Origin: Verrucomicrobiota bacterium
GTDB taxonomy: Bacteria; Verrucomicrobiota; Verrucomicrobiia; Limisphaerales; JAHEOI01
Assembly (NCBI GenBank): GCA_018610125.1
Contig: JAHEOI010000374.1
Coordinates: 1 to 13,416, forward strand
DNA length: 13,416 bases
Direction of reading: 5' to 3'
Both the position numbers and the translations under genes were made by a program. The notes below the pieces were generated by a model. That model made no database searches. It was not told the origin of the DNA and saw nothing but the letters and a program-made list of their open reading frames with translations. This document shows positions 8,636-13,416 of this stretch, in pieces (positions within the stretch are counted from its first letter, which is position 1; each line of letters begins with the position of its first letter).

Positions 8636-10042
8636 ATGGCACAAGGCACACTTTATAATAAGGTCTGGGACTCACACGTTGTCGATAAGCTCCCGACCGG
8701 ACAGTACCAATTATTTATCGGACTCCACTTGATTCATGAAGTGACGAGCCCGCAAGCCTTCGACATGCTCTCGGAAAAGGGGCTGTCTGTGGCTTACCCA
8801 AATCGGACATTCGCCACGGTCGATCACATTGTCCCAACAGATAGCCAAGCCCGGCCTTTCCAGGACGGCCAAGCCGAGGCGATGATGAGCGCGCTCGAAA
8901 AGAATGCCCGGAAGTTTGGGCTCCAGTTCTTCAGCTTCAACACCGGTCAACAAGGAATTGTCCATATCATCGGCCCCGAGCTCGGGCTGACACAGCCCGG
9001 GATGACCATTGCGTGCGGCGATTCCCACACATCGACTCACGGTGCCTTCGGGACCCTCGCCTTTGGAGTCGGCACCACGCAAATCCGCGACGTCTTGGCC
9101 ACCCAATGCTTGGCCATGGACCCGCTGAAGGTGCGTCGCATCAATGTGAATGGTCGATTGGGCCCGGGTGTCTATGCCAAGGATGTCATGCTCTACATCA
9201 TCCATCAGCTCGGGGTTAAAGGCGGCATCGGCTATGCCTATGAGTATGGCGGCGCCGTATTCGATCGGATGACGATGGATGAGCGGATGACGGTTTGCAA
9301 CATGTCGATCGAAGGCGGCGCCCGGGTCGGCTATGTCAATCCGGATGAGACCACCTTTGAATACCTACGCGGGCGGAAATTCGCGCCGAGCGGCTTGGCG
9401 TTCGACAAGGCTGTCGAGTATTGGCGATCGGTCGCCTCGAGCCCGGACGCACAGTATGACGATGTGGTCGATTTCGAGGGAGCCGCCATCGAGCCGATGG
9501 TCACTTGGGGGGTCACGCCGGGTCAATCGGTCGGCGTTTCGGACAGGCTACCCGACCCGGATGCGATGTCCCCCGAGGACAAGAAATCGGCCGAGTTCGC
9601 CTATAACCATATGGGACTTAAGCCGGGCTCCCCCATTAAAGGAACCCCGATTGATGTGGCTTTCATAGGCTCTTGCACCAACAGCAGGATCTCCGATCTC
9701 AGGGAAGCGGCGCGAGTCGTCCAAGGACACAAGGTGGCCAACAGTGTCAAAGCCTTCGTGGTCCCCGGCTCCCAACAGGTCAAACAGCAAGCCGAGGAAG
9801 AAAAGCTTGATGAAGTGTTTCGGGAGGCCGGCTTCGACTGGCGTGGAGCCGGCTGCTCAATGTGCCTTGCGATGAATCCGGACAAGCTTGTTGGCAGCCA
9901 GATCTCGGCCTCGTCATCGAATCGTAATTTTGTCGGGCGGCAAGGCAGCAAAGAGGGCCGGACCTTGCTCATGAGCCCGGCCATGGTCGCCGCGGCTGCT
10001 ATCGAAGGACGTGTCGCCGATATCAGGGAGTTTTTATCATGA
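8636..10042 (+). CDS. leuC: 3-isopropylmalate dehydratase large subunit
   Basis: Large, iron-sulfur-bearing subunit of isopropylmalate isomerase, which converts 2-isopropylmalate to 3-isopropylmalate in leucine synthesis; it works as a heterodimer with LeuD. At 468 residues it matches bacterial LeuC. The three 4Fe-4S ligands are C347 (GSCTNSRISDL), C407 and C410 (GCSMCLAMN). Substrate and fold motifs include CGDSHTSTHG (127-136), FGVGT, and the N-terminal KVWDSHVV...GLHLIHEVTSPQAF. The start is ATG at 8636 with AGGAT about nine bases before it. Its stop overlaps the leuD start (ATGA). It is separated from the ABC-F gene by 140 bases that could hold a promoter or leader, and leuA and leuB are not in this window. 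Confidence 0.97.
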   Translation: MAQGTLYNKVWDSHVVDKLPTGQYQLFIGLHLIHEVTSPQAFDMLSEKGLSVAYPNRTFATVDHIVPTDSQARPFQDGQAEAMMSALEKNARKFGLQFFSFNTGQQGIVHIIGPELGLTQPGMTIACGDSHTSTHGAFGTLAFGVGTTQIRDVLATQCLAMDPLKVRRINVNGRLGPGVYAKDVMLYIIHQLGVKGGIGYAYEYGGAVFDRMTMDERMTVCNMSIEGGARVGYVNPDETTFEYLRGRKFAPSGLAFDKAVEYWRSVASSPDAQYDDVVDFEGAAIEPMVTWGVTPGQSVGVSDRLPDPDAMSPEDKKSAEFAYNHMGLKPGSPIKGTPIDVAFIGSCTNSRISDLREAARVVQGHKVANSVKAFVVPGSQQVKQQAEEEKLDEVFREAGFDWRGAGCSMCLAMNPDKLVGSQISASSSNRNFVGRQGSKEGRTLLMSPAMVAAAAIEGRVADIREFLS

Positions 10043-10674
10043 CTGACTTGGATGAATTAAAGATTACGAAGATTGAAGGAACCGCGATCCCGGTTGAAGG
10101 GAATGATATCGATACGGACCGGATCATTCCGGCTCGCTACTTAAAAGAGATTACGTTCACCAGCATGGGGAACTACCCGTTCTATGATGAACGGTTTGAT
10201 ACCGATGGCAATTCCAAAGGCCATCCGTTCGATGACCCGAGATTCCAGGGCGCCTCCATCCTGTTGGTCAATAAGAACTTCGGTTGCGGCTCCTCCCGAG
10301 AGCACGCCCCGCAAGCGCTCATGCGCTGGGGAATCAAGGCCGTCGTCGGTGAGTCGTTTGCCGAAATCTTTGCCGGCAATTGCACGATGCTGGGAATCCC
10401 GGTGGTGACCGCTTCTGCCACGCATGTGCAGGAACTGATGGAGCAAACCAAATCCTCTCCCCAAACCGCGGTCGTTATCGATCTCGAGCATCAAGAAATT
10501 CGCTACGGCGCAGCTCCGGAACCGACTCGAATCGGGCTCGAGATACCGGAATCGCGCCTAAAGGCCTTCATGCACGGGACCTGGGATTCGACCGGAATCC
10601 TTCTCTCCAACGCCGAAAAGACAAAGGCAGTCGCCGAACGGTTGCCCTATATCTCCGGATTTGACGGGGGATAA
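10039..10674 (+). CDS. leuD: 3-isopropylmalate dehydratase small subunit
   Basis: Small subunit of isopropylmalate isomerase, providing the swivel domain that closes over the LeuC active site. The 211-residue product is close to the family's usual length of about 200. It contains GNDIDTDRIIPARYLK near the N-terminus and the signature NFGCGSSREHAPQAL (80-94), where the SSREHA segment binds the substrate carboxylates. The start ATG overlaps the leuC stop in ATGA, showing translational coupling and equal expression of the two subunits. It ends with TAA at 10674, about 40 bases before a field of intergenic hairpins. Confidence 0.97.
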   Translation: MTDLDELKITKIEGTAIPVEGNDIDTDRIIPARYLKEITFTSMGNYPFYDERFDTDGNSKGHPFDDPRFQGASILLVNKNFGCGSSREHAPQALMRWGIKAVVGESFAEIFAGNCTMLGIPVVTASATHVQELMEQTKSSPQTAVVIDLEHQEIRYGAAPEPTRIGLEIPESRLKAFMHGTWDSTGILLSNAEKTKAVAERLPYISGFDGG

Positions 10675-10712
10675 GGGGTCAGAGATGACTATTGGTGTGT
10701 CTGTTGCGGTCG

Positions 10713-10733
10713 GGCCCGCACTCCGTACGGGCC
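10713..10733. repeat. Small hairpin GGCCCG...CGGGCC after leuD
   Basis: Inverted repeat GGCCCG, nine-base loop, CGGGCC, located 39 bases after the leuD stop and just before the hairpin array. Its sequence differs from both hairpin types in the array. It has no T tract, so it is at best a mRNA 3'-end stabiliser or a weak terminator. Confidence 0.4.
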
Positions 10734-10737
10734 GCGT

Positions 10738-11030
10738 AAACGTCGGGGACGACGTCCCTATCAAGCCAAGGAGGGTCGGCAAGGGTCTGCCGACCCTACC
10801 TCTCCGTTGGCTTGGACGTCGGGGACGACGTCCCATCCGGTGGAAGGACGGTCGGCAGAGGACTGCCGACCCTACCATCTCCGTTGGCTTGGACGTCGGG
10901 GACGACGTCCCCATCCGGTGGAAGGACGGTCGGCAGAGGACTGCCGACCCTACCTCTCCGTTGGCTTGGACGTCGGGGACGACGTCCCTATCAAGCCAAG
11001 GAGGGTCGGCAGAGGACTGCCGACCCTACC
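10738..11030. repeat. Four-unit array of two alternating hairpins
   Basis: The whole leuD/protease gap is a tandem array with a period of 76-78 bases. Type A is GGACGTCG-ggga-CGACGTCC, an 8 bp stem closed by a tetraloop, at 10814-10833, 10891-10910 and 10968-10987, with a 6 bp version at 10740-10755. Type B is GGTCGGCAG-agga-CTGCCGACC, a 9-10 bp stem, at 10850-10871, 10928-10949 and 11003-11026, with a variant of different loop at 10773-10796. The order is A-B four times. The A-to-B spacers come in two kinds arranged X-Y-Y-X: X has AAGCCAAGGAG (units 1 and 4), Y has CATCCGGTGGAAGG (units 2 and 3). The array stops 13 bases before the protease stop codon. Open frames across it are only by-products. 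It may act as a two-way transcript end or RNA stabiliser between convergent genes; this is inference. Confidence 0.85.
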
Positions 11031-11042
11031 TCTCGGTTGCAG

Positions 11043-13289
11043 TCACCACGCTTGGTTCACCTCAACGCCGGCTTTCAGCACCTTGGATATGCGCTCCCGT
11101 GCCTCTGTCAAGTGGGCACGGGTCGTTTCCCCAATTGACACATCATCCGACTTTATCACCGTTTTGATTCGGCCTCGAATTTCCCGCAGGTGCATTCGTG
11201 CCAAGCTTTTGGCATCGGGAGGGAAGGATGAGCCACCCCCGAAAGAGATAAAGGTATACAAGGAGTAGTAGGACGACTGCTGCGGACCGAGCACAATCCG
11301 ACTAAGCCGCTTCAGGTGCTCTCGCTGCAGATTTCTTCGGATTGTCGACAGCTCCAGCGCCTTGTCGCCTTCGTTCTCCTCCGCCGACGCGAGCTCCGAC
11401 CAAATGCCGTCGGTTAAAGCCCGGAAGACATCCGCGATCTCCAGCGATTTCTTGCCGGAGGCGCGCATCAATTGCTGGTTTTGCAAGCGCTTCAACATCT
11501 CGCCATCCAGGCAATGGCTGAGAACAATTCGCTGAATGCTCAGGATTCGCTGGTAGATCGGGAAAGAGACACCACCCCCAAAATAGGAGGTGTCGCTTCC
11601 CCAATGCATCCATCGCTCGGTCGTCAGCCGCCGCAACAGTTCCGGTGAAAACTCGAATGCGTCCTCACTCAGGATTCGCTTCACCACGACATCGAGCGCC
11701 TCGTTCTGCTTCTTGGCCGAAACCGGCACAACCGGGTCGCGCCCCTCCGGGCCCTTATGGTCACGATGGACCCTTTGCCCTCCAATGAAGTCCGTTGTCA
11801 GGGAAGCCGCATCCCCATATTGACCCAACAGGATTGAAAACGCATCCCTCAATCGCGCCCATGATTCCCCCTTCTCAATCAGGCGCTTGTCCAGATCCTT
11901 CATTAGCTTCGATGCCAGCTTCATTCGGGTATCCCCGAAAGCCACGGGGTCGGCACCGAGATCAAAGGCATTCACGTAAGGATCGTGAGTCAAATAGAGG
12001 TCTTCATCGGTCGCATAGACCAGCTCCGGCTCGGGGGAGCGGGAAGCAATCTTGTCCAGCGCCTTTTCCTTGTTCCCACGGATCGGCTTGTAGGCGTACT
12101 CGATGGCCCAGTAATCATAAGGGCCGATGCTTGTCGGATAATAAGCGCCTTGCTTTTCCCGATCCACGGCAATATTCGCCGGGATATAATCCATGACACT
12201 CCCCACCAGCGCCTTCTCTGAGCTGCCGTTCGCCTTGTCGGCCTTATGGAGGTTCTTGTTCTTTCGAATCGTGCTGGCCTTGAAGTTATGCCGCAAACCG
12301 AGAGAATGCCCGACCTCGTGCATGACGACCATCTTGATCGCCTGCCCCAGGAATTTCGTCATGAGCTCATCCCGCTTTTGCTTCTCCTCTTTTTCTTTCT
12401 CGCCCTCTTTCTCGCCTTCCTTCCCGTTATCCCCGTTACCGTTGTCGCCGTTGTCGTCATCTTTCTCCATGGCCATAGCCATTGCCGCCAACGCGAGCTG
12501 GTACGACTGATAACTATTGTACTGGCAGAGGCTGTACTGCCCGCCCTGACCGGCCATTTGCCGGCGCAGTTGCATCCGGATCGGATTCCAATCACTCGGG
12601 ACCAGGCCCGGCACTTGTCGATGCCCATCCTGTTCGATTGCAGCAATCTCGCGTCGCTTATCAGGCAGCGGAAACGGCAACCCGAACCCTTCTTCGACGG
12701 CTTGGACCGGGCTGATGATCTCGCCCTTGGCAAGCGGCATTGGAATGTCCCCGTCCTCTTCTGCGCCGGCGCCGGCACCTTCCACGAAGTAAGCAAACTG
12801 CGTTTTCCAATATTTGATCCAGCTTGCATCAAAAACGACATCCCCATCGACGATCTCCCCGGTCAAAGGATTGGCTCGGATTCCCGACATCGCATAGGTC
12901 GACCCGGAAGTCAGCCATTTGAAGGTGCAATAATCGATATTCTCGGGTTGGAAATCGTCATTGGCGCCTTGCCAACGGACCTCGATCGGTCTTTTGAATC
13001 CAATCTCCTCGAAGGCTTTGTTCCACTCCAGGATCCCTTCTTCGACATAACGTCGGAACTTGTAAGGCACGGTGCTTTCCACCCACCAGATAATCTTCTC
13101 CTTGGGAGATGACACTGGCGCCTGCGGGTTCGCTTTCTCCAAGTGCCAGCGGTTAATGCGACGCACGAAGTAGGTCTCCGGATCTTCTTTGCCATAATCC
13201 TTGGTCGCATTTAGAAAGTGACCGATTCGGTTATCGGCCAAGCGAGGTTGATAGCCGCGATTCTGGAGCTCCGCCAAGCTGTAATGAAT
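11043..13289 (-). CDS. Zinc-dependent metalloprotease, metzincin motif (N-terminus missing)
   Basis: Probably a large extracytoplasmic peptidase of the DUF5117/DUF4953 type common in Planctomycetota and Bacteroidota. The zinc site is a full metzincin consensus, HEVGHSLGLRH, with the first histidine codon at 12318-12320. The Met-turn candidate is GSVMDYIP about 40 residues later. N-terminal to this is the family segment from IHYSLAELQNRGYQPRLADN through the WWVESTVPYKFR and GILEWNKAFEEIGF stretches. Just before the zinc helix is an acidic/lysine low-complexity insert (about 12369-12467; EKDDDNGDNGNGD, KEGEKEGEKEKEE). The 748 visible residues lack the signal peptide and early domain expected for the family. 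The frame formally runs on past 13289 to a TTG at 13358 and the window edge, but that part is an inverted copy of this gene's own interior, so I end the call there. It is convergent with leuD across the hairpin array. Confidence 0.82.
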   Translation of the reverse strand: MHYSLAELQNRGYQPRLADNRIGHFLNATKDYGKEDPETYFVRRINRWHLEKANPQAPVSSPKEKIIWWVESTVPYKFRRYVEEGILEWNKAFEEIGFKRPIEVRWQGANDDFQPENIDYCTFKWLTSGSTYAMSGIRANPLTGEIVDGDVVFDASWIKYWKTQFAYFVEGAGAGAEEDGDIPMPLAKGEIISPVQAVEEGFGLPFPLPDKRREIAAIEQDGHRQVPGLVPSDWNPIRMQLRRQMAGQGGQYSLCQYNSYQSYQLALAAMAMAMEKDDDNGDNGNGDNGKEGEKEGEKEKEEKQKRDELMTKFLGQAIKMVVMHEVGHSLGLRHNFKASTIRKNKNLHKADKANGSSEKALVGSVMDYIPANIAVDREKQGAYYPTSIGPYDYWAIEYAYKPIRGNKEKALDKIASRSPEPELVYATDEDLYLTHDPYVNAFDLGADPVAFGDTRMKLASKLMKDLDKRLIEKGESWARLRDAFSILLGQYGDAASLTTDFIGGQRVHRDHKGPEGRDPVVPVSAKKQNEALDVVVKRILSEDAFEFSPELLRRLTTERWMHWGSDTSYFGGGVSFPIYQRILSIQRIVLSHCLDGEMLKRLQNQQLMRASGKKSLEIADVFRALTDGIWSELASAEENEGDKALELSTIRRNLQREHLKRLSRIVLGPQQSSYYSLYTFISFGGGSSFPPDAKSLARMHLREIRGRIKTVIKSDDVSIGETTRAHLTEARERISKVLKAGVEVNQAW
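12320..12446 (+). repeat. Inverted repeat, inner copy (inside protease gene)
   Basis: This 127-base stretch, encoding on the - strand the end of the low-complexity linker through the first histidine of the zinc motif, reappears in reverse complement at 13290-13416. Only two positions differ (12435 against 13301, 12402 against 13334). The inner copy is in a sound reading frame of the protease, so it is the authentic one. The 843-base spacer between the copies is protease coding sequence. Confidence 0.97.
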
Positions 13290-13416
13290 GACAACGGTAA
13301 AGGGGATAACGGGAAGGAAGGCGAGAAAGAGGGAGAGAAAGAAAAAGAGGAGAAGCAAAAGCGGGATGAGCTCATGACGAAATTCCTGGGGCAGGCGATC
13401 AAGATGGTCGTCATGC
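13290..13416 (-). repeat. Inverted repeat, outer copy at the window edge
   Basis: Reverse complement of 12320-12446 with 125 of 127 bases identical, running to the last base of the window. Both mismatches are A here where the copy predicts C. In the protease frame it encodes a hydrophobic run (LLLFFFLSLFLAFLP) that is simply the antisense of the K/E-rich linker. The join falls in a short ACCGTTGTC that also reads naturally into VVIHYSL. Best explained as a fold-back chimera or misassembly at a contig end; a genuine inverted duplication is possible. Confidence 0.95.

Noticed and set aside
10738..11030. Possible CRISPR array
   Set aside because: Only four units, the intervening sequences are themselves repeated rather than unique, two different palindromes alternate, and no cas genes are nearby.
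10661..11268. Overlapping + strand open frames giving repeated peptides such as RQRTADPT and LGRRGRR
   Set aside because: They read through the hairpin array; the period of 76-78 bases shifts frame between units, and selection clearly acts on base pairing rather than on a protein.

Overview
The window looks like a stretch of a Planctomycetota-type bacterial chromosome, probably a metagenome contig. Moderately high GC, a metzincin-like DUF5117/DUF4953-type secreted metalloprotease, and intergenic GC-rich hairpin arrays all fit that phylum. This placement is inference; no rRNA or marker phylogeny is available here. All protein calls rest on motifs read directly from the translations.

Layout: (1) 2-2194 (+), the 3' part of an HrpB-type DEAH RNA helicase cut by the left window edge. 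(2) 2409-4241 (-), dnaG primase, convergent with hrpB. (3) 4400-4783 (-), a single-domain rhodanese upstream of dnaG on the same strand; its stop codon lies inside a hexanucleotide microsatellite that forms the dnaG leader. (4) 4968-8495 (+), a tight cluster divergent from the rhodanese: a small cupin, a CGWC glutaredoxin, lipA (lipoyl synthase, overlapping the glutaredoxin) and an ABC-F ATPase. (5) 8636-10674 (+), leuC and leuD overlapping by ATGA, forming isopropylmalate isomerase. (6) 10713-11030, a four-unit array of alternating hairpins. (7) 11043-13289 (-), a metzincin-type zinc protease with its N-terminus missing.

No single new defence or metabolic system stands out; the genes are mostly housekeeping. 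The unusual material is non-coding. Two purine-rich hexamer arrays on opposite strands sit ahead of dnaG and the cupin and show the same internal order of hexamer variants. The leuD/protease gap is filled by a 76-78 bp periodic array of two hairpin types, with spacers able to fold around either type. The last 127 bases of the window are a 125/127 inverted copy of bases 12320-12446 inside the protease gene. That inverted copy replaces the true N-terminal coding region and creates a false signal-peptide-like sequence, so it most likely marks a fold-back or misjoin at a contig end.
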